From Streptomyces aurantiogriseus (GTDB lineage: Bacteria; Actinomycetota; Actinomycetes; Streptomycetales; Streptomycetaceae), in assembly GCF_014649375.1 (NCBI RefSeq), contig NZ_BMSX01000043.1, forward strand, positions 1 to 50,229: a stretch of DNA of 50,229 nt, read 5' to 3'. The notes beneath the pieces were generated by a model. The model ran no database searches and was not told where the DNA came from. It worked only from the letters and a program-made list of their open reading frames with translations. Position numbers and translations under genes: made by a program. Below are positions 1 through 8,711 of this stretch, one piece after another. How positions within the stretch are numbered: position 1 is the first letter of the stretch; every line of letters begins with the position of its first letter.

Positions 1-3000
1 CCGCGACCCGAAGTAACCGCCATGACAGCGCGGGCCGCCTCCCGCAACTCGTCCCGCCCGAGGGCGGCGTACTCCGACACCGCGTCGGCGTACGCCGCCC
101 TGTCGGCGTCCTCGGCCGCCTTCCGCGCGCGGGCCGCCGACATCGTCGGCTGGAAATCGCGCAGCGCCCGCAGCCGTTCGGCGAGCGCGATCATCCGTAC
201 GGCACCGGCGTCGCCGGACGCGAGCCCCGCCATGCCAAGGGCGTGCACCACCGTCCCGAACACGGGGAGCTCCAGGGGCGAGCCGGACGGACCGGAGAGC
301 AGGGTCCGCAGTCCCTGCCGGAGCCGGTCGACCGGCTCCTCGACGAGCTCAAGACGGCCGGCGTGCGCGTGTGCCGTCACCGCCACCGCCAGGATCTGCA
401 GCACCCACCGGTCGAAGAAGGGGTCGCCGCCGTGGATCGAGTCGGCCTCGGGCAGCGGCTGCACGGCGCTGCGCCACAAGCCGAGCCCGACCTCCGTCAG
501 TCCGCGGGCGAGCGCGATCTCGGCGCGCCCGAGGAGGTCCATGCTGTAGGCCTCCTGCTTCGTGGTGTCGGCGCCCTCCGCCTGCCGCAGCCAGTACTCG
601 GCCTCGTCGGGGTCCCCCCGCTGGAGGCAGGCGAGGACGAGGCCCCAGCGGACGCCGATGAGGTCGTGCTCGTCGCCGAGCCGCGGCAGCGCCTCGAGCG
701 CCTGCTTGAGGTGTCCGTACGCTTCCTCGCCCCGCTCCATCTGCAAGCACAGCTCGCTCAGCCGGGAGTGGCCCATGAGCTGCAGGAACGGGTTGCCGGC
801 CGGCGCCAGTGCGGCGATGATCCGCCGAGCCGAGGCGAGCGCGCGGTCGATGTCGTGCTCCGACTCCCAGACATAGGTGGCGACGCACTCCGCGATGCCG
901 GCGAGCAGCGGCTGCTCGCTCTCGCAGAGCTCGCGCAGCACTTCGTAGTCGGGCGGCAGCATCTCGGGGACCGCGCTCAGCACCACCGCGATGGCGCGCA
1001 GCAGCGTGTCCGGCGGGGCCGGGGGCAGCCGCCGGAGGGTGATGAGCTGGCGTATGGCGACCGGGCCGTAGCCCATGAACAGGCTCGTCGTGCACAACAC
1101 CGCGGCGGAGCGGGCGACTTCGACGTACTCGGGCTCGGGGTGGTAGTGCGACAGCGGCGGGCCGGTGTCCGCGGCGAGGGTGGTGAGGCGGGGGTAGTTG
1201 GAGCCGATGGACCACAGGGCGGCGAGGACGGCGGTGAGGGCGGCGGTGGAGGGGCCGTCCGTACGGGCCAGGGCGTGCCGCAGGGCCAGCACGAGGTTGT
1301 CCTGCTCGGCCCTGATCCGCTCCAAGTCGGTCAGCGGTTCCGAGCGGAAGAGCCAGTCGTGGTTCGCGACCCCGAAGCCCCGCGCCCAGGCGAGAAACCG
1401 GCCGATGGCCTCCTCGTCCTCGCCCGCCTCCGCGCGCCGGGCCGCGCTGAACTCCCGTACGGTCTCCAGCATCCGGAACCGCACGCCGGCCGGGGTCTCG
1501 GCGACGGTGAGCAACGACTGATCGGCCAACTGCTCCAGCAGGAACAGCGCGTCCTCGCCCAACACCTGCTCCGCCGCCTTGCCCGAGAAGCCGCCGGGGA
1601 AGACGGACAGCAGGCGGAGCGCGGCCCTGGCCTCCTTGTCGAGGAGGTTCCAGCTCCACTCCACGACCGCGTGCAGCGTGCGGTGGCGCTCTGGCACGTC
1701 CCGCGCCCCGCCGCGCAGCAGCGCGAACCGGTCGCCGAGACGGCGGGCGATCTCCGGAACCGAAAGGACCCGCACCCGCGCCGCGGCCAACTCCACGGCG
1801 AGCGGCAGCCCGTCGAGGTGGCGGCACAGCCCGGCCACCGCGTCCGGCGGCAGCTCCACGCCGGGCCGGGCGGCCCTGGCCCGCTGCGTGAACAGCTCGA
1901 CCGAGGTGTCGAGACCGAGCTCGGGCAGCGCGTACACCGCCTCCGACGTGAGGCCCAGCGGGGCCCGGCTGGTGGCGAGCACCCGCAGGTCCTTCGAGGA
2001 CGAGACCAGGGCCTGTACGAGGTCGGCGGCGCCCTGGATGACCTGCTCGCAGTTGTCCAACACCAGCAGGACGGGCCCGGAGCCGAGCACGCCGAGGATG
2101 CCGGACACCGGGTCGGCCGGGGCGTGGCCGTTCATGGCGCCGTGCCGCCCCTCGCCCGCGCCGAGCGCGGAGGCCACCTCCGCGGCCACGTCCTCGTCCG
2201 CGGTGACGCCGGCGAGCGGCACGAAATGCACCACGCGCTGCTCAGCCCGGCGGCTGACGGCGTGCGCGAGCCGGGTCTTGCCGAGGCCGCCGGGGCCGAT
2301 GACGGTGACGGCGCGGGAGGCGCGCAGCAGCCGCTCCACCGCGGCGATGTCCTCGTCCCGTCCCAGCAGTGGGTTCGGCTCGTGCGGCACGCCGTGCCTG
2401 ACCACGGGCGCCTCGCCGCGCAGCAGGTCCCGCTGTACGGCCTTGAGCCCGGCGCCCGGGTCCGTGCCGAGCTCGTCGCGCAGCTCACGGCGGTACGCCT
2501 CGTACCGCGTCAGTGCGGCGGACGGGCCCGCCGTCGCAGCCTCGCCGCGCAGCAGCTCGGCGAGCACCTCCTCGTCGCGCGGATGCTCCGCGGCGGCCAC
2601 GGCCAGCGGCCCGGCCGCCTCCGCGTGCCGTCCCAGCCGGGCGAGCGCGAGCGCCTGCGCGCGTACGAGCGCGCGGCGGACGGGGGCGCGCTCGGTGCGC
2701 AACGCGGCTACGGGGTCGTCGGTGTCGCCGGCCCCGTCAGGGGTGCCCTCCCACAGCGCGAGCCCGGCTTCCGCGGCAGCCAGCGATCCCGCGTGGTCCC
2801 CGGCCCTGGCCCGGTCCGCGCTTGCGGCGGCGTACAGCAGCAGGGCGGAGCTGTCGACCTGATCCTCGGCGAGGGTGAGCCGGTATCCGGTCGGCGTGCT
2901 GGCGAGGACGTCGGCGCCCAGTTGCGCCCGCGCCCTGGACACGATGACCTGCACCGCCTTTCCCGGCCGCTCCGGCAACTCGTCCGGCCACAGCCCTTCC

Positions 3001-3131
3001 ACAAGCCGCTCGGTGCTGCAGCCCGTGCGCAAGTCGCCCGCGAGCAGCGCGAGGAGGCCGCGGAGCCGGGGCGCGGTGACCTCCTGTCCGCGATAGGCGA
3101 CACGCGGCAGCAGGGTCAGGTCGATGCTCAT
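1..3131 (-). CDS. SARP/AfsR-type transcriptional regulator, 3' end outside window
   Basis: The minus-strand frame runs open from ATG at 3131 to the left edge, giving 1043 residues without a stop. It begins MSIDLTLLPRVAYRG. Residues 1-90 read as an OmpR/SARP winged helix and about 97-240 as a bacterial transcriptional activation domain. An NB-ARC-type ATPase follows, with P-loop GPGGLGKT at 279-286 and a Walker-B-like LLVLDNCEQ near residue 360. The remainder is helical, TPR-like sequence. Proteins of this architecture are ATP-dependent pathway activators in actinomycetes, often of secondary metabolism. No biosynthetic cluster is visible here, so the target is unknown. The length is close to that of family members, so probably only the last residues are missing. 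A long open frame on the opposite strand shares the codon register and is a GC-bias shadow. Confidence 0.93.
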   Translation of the reverse strand, partial: MSIDLTLLPRVAYRGQEVTAPRLRGLLALLAGDLRTGCSTERLVEGLWPDELPERPGKAVQVIVSRARAQLGADVLASTPTGYRLTLAEDQVDSSALLLYAAASADRARAGDHAGSLAAAEAGLALWEGTPDGAGDTDDPVAALRTERAPVRRALVRAQALALARLGRHAEAAGPLAVAAAEHPRDEEVLAELLRGEAATAGPSAALTRYEAYRRELRDELGTDPGAGLKAVQRDLLRGEAPVVRHGVPHEPNPLLGRDEDIAAVERLLRASRAVTVIGPGGLGKTRLAHAVSRRAEQRVVHFVPLAGVTADEDVAAEVASALGAGEGRHGAMNGHAPADPVSGILGVLGSGPVLLVLDNCEQVIQGAADLVQALVSSSKDLRVLATSRAPLGLTSEAVYALPELGLDTSVELFTQRARAARPGVELPPDAVAGLCRHLDGLPLAVELAAARVRVLSVPEIARRLGDRFALLRGGARDVPERHRTLHAVVEWSWNLLDKEARAALRLLSVFPGGFSGKAAEQVLGEDALFLLEQLADQSLLTVAETPAGVRFRMLETVREFSAARRAEAGEDEEAIGRFLAWARGFGVANHDWLFRSEPLTDLERIRAEQDNLVLALRHALARTDGPSTAALTAVLAALWSIGSNYPRLTTLAADTGPPLSHYHPEPEYVEVARSAAVLCTTSLFMGYGPVAIRQLITLRRLPPAPPDTLLRAIAVVLSAVPEMLPPDYEVLRELCESEQPLLAGIAECVATYVWESEHDIDRALASARRIIAALAPAGNPFLQLMGHSRLSELCLQMERGEEAYGHLKQALEALPRLGDEHDLIGVRWGLVLACLQRGDPDEAEYWLRQAEGADTTKQEAYSMDLLGRAEIALARGLTEVGLGLWRSAVQPLPEADSIHGGDPFFDRWVLQILAVAVTAHAHAGRLELVEEPVDRLRQGLRTLLSGPSGSPLELPVFGTVVHALGMAGLASGDAGAVRMIALAERLRALRDFQPTMSAARARKAAEDADRAAYADAVSEYAALGRDELREAARAVMAVTSGR

Positions 3132-3600
3132 CCGTGCAGATTAGCCAAGGCGTCGGCCGCCGGAACTCCCGCCTCGGGCCGAACTCCCGCTGCGCGGACG
3201 GCCTTTGCTCAACGCGCGCCCGTCGCCCGGGCGACGGGCGCAGTCGCGCCGACCGTTCCGGCCGCCTCCCGGCACTGCGGAAGTCCAGCGTCTTGACGCC
3301 ATTGCGGCGCGCGGACGGATCGCGCAGCTCCAGCAGCCGCAGCAGGTGATCGGCGAGACCATCACCGTCACTGCGCGTCTCCCTTTCGGCAACCGCAAGC
3401 AACTGCAGGAACTCACGCCGTCCTTCGCGTCGGAACGGGCGCGGGCCGAGACTTTTTCCATGGCCTCGACCGCAGGATGGGACCGAAGGGAGGCCGCCGC
3501 TCGCGATCCTCGTGGCACCGGAAAGAACAGCAACTGCGGTGCGAGGGTCGGCTGACGGACAGCATCGGAGCCCTCGTCACCGAAGCCGTCTCCCGGGTGA
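3132..3600. other. Intergenic stretch without a recognisable gene
   Basis: This stretch lies between the start of the SARP regulator and the zeta-toxin stub. Several short open frames cross it, but none resembles a family I recognise and each carries low-complexity Arg/Pro/Ser runs typical of wrong-frame translation. It should contain the SARP gene promoter. Only weak A/T interruptions are visible near 3440-3470 and I cannot place promoter boxes with confidence. Confidence 0.5.
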
Positions 3601-3879
3601 TCATCGACCGTGAGTGGAACCGCTCCTGGCGGCGCGGCGCACCATCCGGGTTGCCTCGGTCTTGCCCGCCCCGGGCCGTCCGATCACGTACACGGCGCGC
3701 GGATCGTCCCGGGGCACGACGTCTGCCAGCACCGTCGGCGGGATCAGCTCCTCAAAGGTCCATCGGTGCTCATCGGCCGACAGCCGGTGGTGGGCGACCC
3801 CGGGCGGGGCCGCGACGGGCTGGGCGGTGCAGCGGACTGGCTCGGACCAGGCGACCGCACGCTCACTGTCGCGCTGCAC
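3601..3879 (-). pseudogene. Zeta-toxin N-terminal fragment
   Basis: The 92-residue frame contains LSADEHRWTFEELIPP followed by RAVYVIGRPGAGKTEATRMV. This matches the N-terminal lid region and Walker A motif of zeta-type toxins (UDP-N-acetylglucosamine kinases) common in Streptomyces. A full enzyme needs about 200 more residues with the substrate-binding and catalytic Asp/Arg segments, but the frame stops about 20 residues after the P-loop. I found no continuation in other frames to the left. No epsilon-like antitoxin is visible next to it. It is best read as a dead 5' fragment; the start codon is uncertain. Confidence 0.6.
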
Positions 3880-4127
3880 GGGTCAGGCGTGTGGTGCCGG
3901 GCCGCAGGCGGGGAACCGGGCCACCGCCCGTAGGCCTGGTGTGGGATGCCAAGCGCCGGTCCTCGCCCACCAGTTCGGTGTGAACACGCCGGTCGGTACC
4001 GGCGAGATCGCGGCGAAAGACGGCGGTCTCGGGTGCGGTCCACGGCCGCGCCGGCACCACCCGCTCCGCAGCGGGACGGCGCCGCCATCTGGCCTGGGGG
4101 AGGAAGCCCGCCGACACCCCCTTGCGG

Positions 4128-5153
4128 CTACCGGGACCCGTCGATCACTTCGTGTGCGGTCGGTACAGCCGCTTCGGACTCGTCCGGCACGGGCCCCGAC
4201 TCCGCCGCAGTCCGAGCAGTCGCAGTCCCGGAAGGCTCGCTTCCCCCCGCGTCCTTCGCCGTGGCTCCCTGACCCCGCTCGATCATGCCCAGCGCCACCC
4301 CGACGATGATGATCACGCCGCCCGTTACCTGGGCGAGCCGGATCGACTCCCCGTTGATCACCACGGCGCCGAGGACGCCGAAGACCGGGACCAGGTTGAG
4401 GATGTTGACCGCGACGCTCGACGACATCCTGTGCAGGCCGTAGTTGTAGAGCAGGAAGCCGCCGACCGAGCACGCAACGGCCAGGTAGACCAGCAGTGAT
4501 GAGGCGGTCGCGCCCGGCAGCTGCCAGTCGTCGGCCTCCAGCAGGGACGCGAGCAGGAAGCCGGCCGCGCCCGCCAGGGTCTGGTAGTAGGTGACGCTCG
4601 CGGCGTCCTGGCCGGCGCTCGCGCGCTTGCCGAGCACGTTGTAGCCGGCCCAGGCCAGCCCGCCGAGCAGCAGCAGGATGTCCCCCAGCCAGCGCGAACT
4701 GCCGCCGACCTCCGCCCCGTTGCGTACGACGAGGAAGGCGCCGACGGTGGCCAGCAGCACGCCCGTCACCCTCAGCAGCGGCATCCGGGTGCGGAAGACG
4801 ACCAGTTCCACCAGCATCGTCATCAGTGGGTACGTGGCCACGATCAGCGACGCGTCGGATGCCGTGGACAGGTCGACGCCGACGTTCTCCAGGATGAAGT
4901 ACACGGTGATGCCGAGGACCCCGCTCAGGTAGAGCTGCCGCCGCTGCCGCGGGTCCGGCCGGGCCGGGCGGTGCCGGCTCAGCCGTACCATCACGCCCAG
5001 GAGTAACGCCGCGAGGGTGAACCTGATGGCGCCGATACTGAGCGGGCCGACGTCCTCCAGCACCTGCTTGGTCACCGCGTACGAACTGCTCCAGAACAGC
5101 GCGGCCGCCATGACCGCACAGACCGCCCACACGGTGGGTCCTCTTTCACGCAC
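4128..5153 (-). CDS. DMT-superfamily exporter with two EamA domains
   Basis: The 341-residue protein has about ten hydrophobic helices in two homologous halves, the usual layout of EamA/RhaT drug/metabolite transporters. The first half begins MAAALFWSSSYAVTKQVLED, and the second begins near LLLLGGLAWAGYNVLGKRA. The C-terminal 45 residues are a charged, Ala/Ser/Glu-rich cytoplasmic tail beyond the family core. Such proteins export amino acids or other small metabolites across the cytoplasmic membrane. It is transcribed divergently from an Lrp/AsnC regulator 148 bp away. This arrangement often marks an amino-acid exporter controlled by its neighbouring Lrp protein, but the substrate is inference. 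Confidence 0.9.
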   Translation of the reverse strand: MRERGPTVWAVCAVMAAALFWSSSYAVTKQVLEDVGPLSIGAIRFTLAALLLGVMVRLSRHRPARPDPRQRRQLYLSGVLGITVYFILENVGVDLSTASDASLIVATYPLMTMLVELVVFRTRMPLLRVTGVLLATVGAFLVVRNGAEVGGSSRWLGDILLLLGGLAWAGYNVLGKRASAGQDAASVTYYQTLAGAAGFLLASLLEADDWQLPGATASSLLVYLAVACSVGGFLLYNYGLHRMSSSVAVNILNLVPVFGVLGAVVINGESIRLAQVTGGVIIIVGVALGMIERGQGATAKDAGGSEPSGTATARTAAESGPVPDESEAAVPTAHEVIDGSR

Positions 5154-5263
5154 AGCAAGTCGCCCCTCTCCACTACCCGTTGCCCGCCGACCACACGATG
5201 ACCGAACGAACGTCAGTCAATTAGGCTGGAGGCTAACAAGATCGTCGAAGGTGATGCGATGAG

Positions 5264-5280
5264 TCCGAATTACCTTCGGA
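5264..5280. promoter_or_regulatory. Inverted repeat upstream of Lrp-type gene
   Basis: TCCGAA-N5-TTCGGA is a perfect 6-bp dyad ending 21 bp before the Lrp/AsnC start and inside the divergent intergenic region with the exporter. Lrp-family proteins usually bind such dyads in their own promoters. Autoregulation and control of the exporter from this site are inference. Confidence 0.4.
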
Positions 5281-5301
5281 ATCCGGCGGGGTGAGGCAAG
5301 C

Positions 5302-5754
5302 ATGGACGAACTAGATTCGGCGTTGGTGCGGATGCTCCAGGAGGACGGTCGGCGCACCAACCGGGACATGGCCCAGGAACTCGGTATCGCCCCGTCCACG
5401 TGTCTGGAGCGCATCCGGTCGCTGCGCAGGAGCGGCATCCTGACGGGATTTCACGCGGAGGCAGACCTCGCGGCGATCGGCCGCGGGCTGCAGGCGGTGA
5501 TCGCCGTACGGGTCCGCCCGCCGACACGTGCGGTGATCGAGGCCTTCCAGACCTTCCTGGAGGGGATGCCAGAGGTCGTCTCGATCTTCGTCCTCACCGG
5601 GAACGACGACTTCCTCGTGCACGTCGCGGTCCGGGACACCGATCATCTGCACGCAGTGGTCCTGGACAAGCTGACGAAACGCCCGGAACTCGCCGACGTA
5701 CGGACGTCGGTGGTCTTCGGCCACATGCGCAAGAAGGTCATCGGTCCGGCGTGA
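5302..5754 (+). CDS. Lrp/AsnC family transcriptional regulator
   Basis: The 150-residue protein has the standard two-domain form. An N-terminal winged HTH covers residues 1-60, including NRDMAQELGIAPSTCLERI and the wing RSGILTGF. It is followed by a RAM/ligand-binding domain (about 65-145) with the VTGNDDFLVHV-type motif seen here as LTGNDDFLVHVAVRDTDHL. The ATG is preceded by GGGGTGAGGC, a good ribosome binding site. Family members sense amino acids as octamers and control transport or catabolic genes. The divergent EamA exporter is the obvious target. Confidence 0.93.
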   Translation: MDELDSALVRMLQEDGRRTNRDMAQELGIAPSTCLERIRSLRRSGILTGFHAEADLAAIGRGLQAVIAVRVRPPTRAVIEAFQTFLEGMPEVVSIFVLTGNDDFLVHVAVRDTDHLHAVVLDKLTKRPELADVRTSVVFGHMRKKVIGPA

Positions 5755-5814
5755 CACCGGCGCGGACCCCGCTCGCGGTGGGTCACCGGGCCGGTGGTGC
5801 GGTCTCCTCGGCCG

Positions 5815-6045
5815 CCGCGAGTCAACAGGTCGTTCGCCTCGGGGCTGCCCACGGTCACCCGCAGGCCGCTGCCCGGGAAGGCCCGGACCGGCAGACCGCG
5901 CCGCTCCCCCTCCTGAGCCACCGACCCCGAGGCATCGCCCGTCGGCAGCCACAGGAAGTTGGTCTCACTGGGCAGCACATCCCAGCCGAGTCCGAGGAAG
6001 GCCTCGCGGGTCCGCTCCCGGGCCGTGGACGCCGACGCATAGGCC
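5815..6045 (-). pseudogene. Histidinol-phosphate aminotransferase-like C-terminal remnant
   Basis: About 73 residues match the small domain of HisC-type class I/II aminotransferases: a helix with RERTREAFLGLGWDVLPSE, then NFLWLPTGDA, then GLPVRAFPGSGLRVTVGSPE. These correspond to the ANFVWLPL and VRPFPGDGVRVTIGTPEEN signatures of actinobacterial enzymes. The PLP-lysine domain and N-terminal two thirds are absent, and upstream sequence in all frames is unrelated. It is a decayed fragment with no visible promoter of its own. Confidence 0.65.
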
Positions 6046-6131
6046 GGCTGGCGGTGGGATCCGGCCTGGCCCGCGCCGCGCCTGCCGCACCCCGCCCTGT
6101 TCAGGGAGAGGGTTGCACCGACAGAGGGCTG

Positions 6132-6150
6132 AACCGTCGGTTGGACGGTT
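6132..6150. promoter_or_regulatory. 19-bp operator-like palindrome
   Basis: AACCGTC-N5-GACGGTT is a perfect 7-bp dyad with spacer GGTTG. A direct repeat GGTTGCACC lies on either side (6110-6118 and 6147-6155). The size and symmetry resemble operators of TetR- or GntR-type repressors. It sits upstream of nothing intact: the HisC remnant is to its left and the YtrA operon starts 330 bp to its right. Confidence 0.35.
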
Positions 6151-6302
6151 GCACCCAGCGGGGGACGCGGCCTTGATCCATCCGGTCGCACCATGTGGTC
6201 GAACTCGGTGCGCCTCGCCCGGAGCCGCGGCACGTAACCACCGCTCACTTCAAACCAGCCTTTCGCAGACGGCTCGTAGGCGCTGTCCAGCCGCTTCATC
6301 AG

Positions 6303-6386
6303 CCCCTTGCAAAGCTCCTTGCATCAAGCCCCTTGCATATCAGCCCCTTGCGTCAAGCCGCTCAGCCGCTTGCACCAGCCGCTTGC
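6303..6386 (+). repeat. Iterated CTTGC half-sites
   Basis: CTTGC occurs at 6306, 6318, 6332, 6347, 6369 and 6382, mostly 12-15 bp apart and usually within (G/C)CC(C)CTTGCA. The array leads directly into two CTTG-N3-CAAG palindromes before the membrane protein/GntR operon. The repeats share the CTTG core of those palindromes, so they may be additional half-sites or the trace of replication slippage. Confidence 0.5.
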
Positions 6387-6395
6387 CTCGGGACT

Positions 6396-6461
6396 CTTGT
6401 ACCAAGTGTTTGACACAAGAACCCGCCCACCGGCATCTTGTACCCACCACTTGATACAAGT
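6396..6461 (+). promoter_or_regulatory. Promoter/operator of membrane protein-GntR operon
   Basis: Two palindromes CTTG-N3-CAAG lie at 6396-6406 (centre TAC) and 6450-6460 (centre ATA; extended ACTTG-ATA-CAAGT at 6449-6461). A wider dyad CTTGTA-N12-TACAAG spans 6437-6460. A consensus -35 TTGACA is at 6410-6415, with a weak -10 candidate CATCTT 18 bp downstream at 6434-6439. The operators overlap and follow the promoter, 20-80 bp before the first gene. YtrA-type GntR repressors bind such dyads in their own operon leader, so autoregulation is likely. Confidence 0.55.
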
Positions 6462-6478
6462 ATCGACCTGGGGGCCCC

Positions 6479-7237
6479 ATGCTTGACACCGTCCCGCCCG
6501 ACAGACTCCTGGCCCGTGCCGACCTCTGCGCCCGCTGGGCCGGACTGGCCCTGGGTGCCGTGGTCGCCCAGGCGTTGGCCACCATGGACAGCGAGGACAT
6601 GTCCATGCCCTTCGTCTCGGCCGTCACCGCCTTCGGGCTGTGCGCAGTGGGCGGGGTGCTGCTCGGCGACTCGCTCACCCCCGCCCCGCAGGAAGCGGTC
6701 CGCACCGCCGGTCTCGCCCCGCGCCGGGTCCGCGACCACGTACCGCCGCGGATGGCCCCGCTGCTCGTCTTCCAGACGGCCTGTCTGGCCGTCCTGCTGG
6801 CCATCGGCGTCGCCGTGGCCGATCCCGACGGCGCGGGCCGGACCGGCCGGGCCCTCGCCGTCACCTGCGCCGTCGGTTTCACCCGGCACCTCGGCCCCTG
6901 GCCCGGCCTCTACTACGCCACCCCCGTCCTCGTCTCCCTCACCCTCGGCAGCACCGCCTGTTTCTGGGCCCTGCGCCGCATCGCCCACCGTCCCGGCGAG
7001 AACCAGCAGCGCCACGACCGCAGTTGGGCGATCACCGCGGCCTGGGGACTGCTGGTCTCCAGCCAGCTGCTGCTCGTCCTGGGCATGATCGGCAGAGTGC
7101 TGTTCTACTCGAAGTGCGCCGGAATGCTGGGCAATATCACCGCCCTGGTGATCTACCCGCTGGGCCTGCTGAGCCTGTTCACCGTGGGCTGGTGCCTGCT
7201 CACCATCGTCGTTCCCCGGGCCGTGGACCATGAATGA
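6479..7237 (+). CDS. Polytopic membrane protein of a YtrA-type operon
   Basis: The 252-residue protein has about five to six hydrophobic segments: WAGLALGAVVAQALATM, an AVTAFGLCAVGGVLLG segment, a LLVFQTACLAVLLAIGVAVA helix and three C-terminal helices. No enzymatic motif is visible. The ATG follows a GGGGG ribosome binding site and the reading frame overlaps the downstream GntR gene by 8 bp. YtrA-type regulators usually control ABC transporters or small membrane proteins made in response to cell-envelope stress. Function beyond that is unknown, and I do not recognise a named family. Confidence 0.8.
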   Translation: MLDTVPPDRLLARADLCARWAGLALGAVVAQALATMDSEDMSMPFVSAVTAFGLCAVGGVLLGDSLTPAPQEAVRTAGLAPRRVRDHVPPRMAPLLVFQTACLAVLLAIGVAVADPDGAGRTGRALAVTCAVGFTRHLGPWPGLYYATPVLVSLTLGSTACFWALRRIAHRPGENQQRHDRSWAITAAWGLLVSSQLLLVLGMIGRVLFYSKCAGMLGNITALVIYPLGLLSLFTVGWCLLTIVVPRAVDHE

Positions 7238-7613
7238 CCCCGCCGTCCGAGTCGACACGACCAGCCAGGCCCCGCCGTACGAGCAGATCCGCGCCCAGCT
7301 CGCCGCGCTGATCCTCACCGGCCGGCTGACCGAGGGCGAACGCCTGCCGACCGTCCGCCAGCTCGCCGCCGACCTCGGCCTGGCACCTGGCACCGTGGCC
7401 CGCGCCTACCGCGAGCTGGAGGCCGCCGAGCTGATCCGCACCCGCCGCGGTGCCGGCACCCGGGTTGCCGCCCTCCCCGCGGAGCCGGTTCGCTTCGATC
7501 CCGGCCAACTGGCCACCCTGGCCCGGGACTTCTCCTCCGCCGCCCGTGCCCTCGGCGCCGGCACCGAGGCCATCCTGACCGCCGTACGGGAGGCGCTGGA
7601 GCGGCAGGCGTAG
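7230..7613 (+). CDS. GntR family regulator, YtrA subfamily
   Basis: The 127-residue protein has a winged HTH at 15-80 (PPYEQIRAQLAALILTGRL, RLPTVRQLAADLGLAPGTVA, wing RTRRGAGTRV). It is followed by only about 45 residues of helix, the short C-terminal dimerisation segment typical of the YtrA subfamily. Its ATG lies inside the preceding membrane-protein gene, indicating translational coupling. The palindromes at 6396-6461 are the probable operator, and the membrane protein is the probable co-regulated partner. Confidence 0.92.
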   Translation: MNDPAVRVDTTSQAPPYEQIRAQLAALILTGRLTEGERLPTVRQLAADLGLAPGTVARAYRELEAAELIRTRRGAGTRVAALPAEPVRFDPGQLATLARDFSSAARALGAGTEAILTAVREALERQA

Positions 7614-7972
7614 GGGCGCGGGGCCGGAGTGGGCTTTCGTGTCCGTGCTGCGGAGACTGCGGGAACCGCAACCGCCACCCCTCCAGTCCCCTCTCCCTCA
7701 CCATGCACGGGATCAAGGGCCACGTCAGAACGTTCGTCCGGCAGCTCGCGCACTTCGGCCGGCTCCCGGCACGCTGCTGCGCCTTCGCGGCCGCCCTGTT
7801 CAGCGCCCATCGGGTTCACTGCGTCGCGCAGGTCGTCGATCGTGTCCTTGGCGGCCTGACCGTCGGCGCGTCCTTCAACACTACGGCCAGGGTGGTGAGT
7901 TCACTGTCCGGCGTGCGGACTGTGTCGTTCTCGATGCGGGGCCACGTCGTCCACCGCGGCCGCGGCTCGTGC

Positions 7973-7993
7973 GGCCCGCCCCCTCGGCGGGCC
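7973..7993. terminator. GC hairpin
   Basis: GGCCCGCC-CCCTC-GGCGGGCC is a perfect 8-bp stem with a 5-nt loop. No U tract follows, as is common for Streptomyces terminators. It may end transcription of the YtrA operon or of minus-strand remnants. Confidence 0.4.
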
Positions 7994-8088
7994 GGCACTC
8001 GTCGCGGCGCGCATGCGCGAGCCGCGCCCGGCCGCCGGCGCGGTCCGGGCCGGGCTGCTCCGCGTGGCAGTGACCTAGCGGGCGGGAC

Positions 8089-8117
8089 GTGGGCGCCCTG
8101 GGGCTTTGGGCGCCCGC
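8089..8117. terminator. GC hairpin
   Basis: GTGGGCGCCC and GGGCGCCCGC pair over ten positions (one G-U pair) across a 9-nt loop. This is a very stable structure in non-coding sequence and a plausible factor-independent terminator. Orientation cannot be told from the sequence. Confidence 0.4.
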
Positions 8118-8275
8118 TGGGTTCCTCGCGCCACGACGGAGCCGCGCCCGGGCCGCCGTCAGTCAGCGGCGGCCCGGGACGACGTCGGCGGGGGAGAGGT
8201 CGGGGCGGGCACGGTGCCCGCGTGCAAGGTGGCGCCGCCGGCCGCGCTGTCCCGGGCGACGTCGATGTCGGCTGC

Positions 8276-8701
8276 GACCCAGGGCGCCTGCTCGACTCGG
8301 CGAAGTGGCCTGCGGCCACCACGGCCCAACTGGCCTCGGCGGACCGGGTTCTGCTCACGCAGACCGTCTTCCACCAGGTACTCGTAGAACGACCGAACGG
8401 CCACCAGCCGCTGCTGGATCGTCGCATTCGCCAACCCCGTTCCGGCCCGCCAGGGTGCCCTCGATGGCCGACGGATGGGCCGGTCCAGCATGCTTTTGAT
8501 CCAGAATGCGACCGTGTCGGCCCGGGCCAGCAGAGGGTCCGTACCCTCGGCCGCACAGAAGCGCAGGTGGTCTTGGACCGCCCGCCCGTACGCGTCGATC
8601 GTGTTGGATGCTCGACCGATATTCGCCATGAACTGCAGCCGCTGGCGAGCCAGTTGGTGCTCTGCAACAGTGGGGAACTTGCCCCACGGGATCGGGGCCA
8701 T
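8276..8701 (-). pseudogene. TnpA-like tyrosine recombinase, N-terminal fragment
   Basis: From ATG at 8701 the translation (MAPIPWGKFPTVAEHQLARQ) parallels the recombinase at 42214-43257 residue for residue, through the core-binding domain to RRVEQAPW, about 142 residues. It then switches to unrelated sequence. The catalytic domain (Arg, HxxR, Tyr) is missing. A 27-nt element-end motif lies 11 nt upstream of the ATG. This copy has no insertion between motif and gene, so it preserves the empty arrangement of the element at 41-45 kb. It lies in opposite orientation to that copy. Confidence 0.8.
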
Positions 8702-8711
8702 GAACTGAAAG

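Larger units (their letters stand above)
7614..8275. other. Non-coding or decayed stretch with hairpins
   Basis: No intact gene can be supported here. On the minus strand near 7820-7960 a protein-like phrase (DSELTTLAVVLKD, then in another frame AKDTIDDLRDAVNP) suggests a frameshifted remnant of an unidentified protein. Two strong hairpins lie at 7973-7993 and 8089-8117. The right part runs into the truncated recombinase at 8276 through unrelated sequence, so this looks like a deletion junction. Confidence 0.45.

Noticed and set aside
243..3296. A 1017-codon open frame on the plus strand
   Set aside because: It is the exact codon-register antisense of the SARP regulator and its translation is Gly/Arg/Gln-rich with no domain; high third-position GC creates such shadows.
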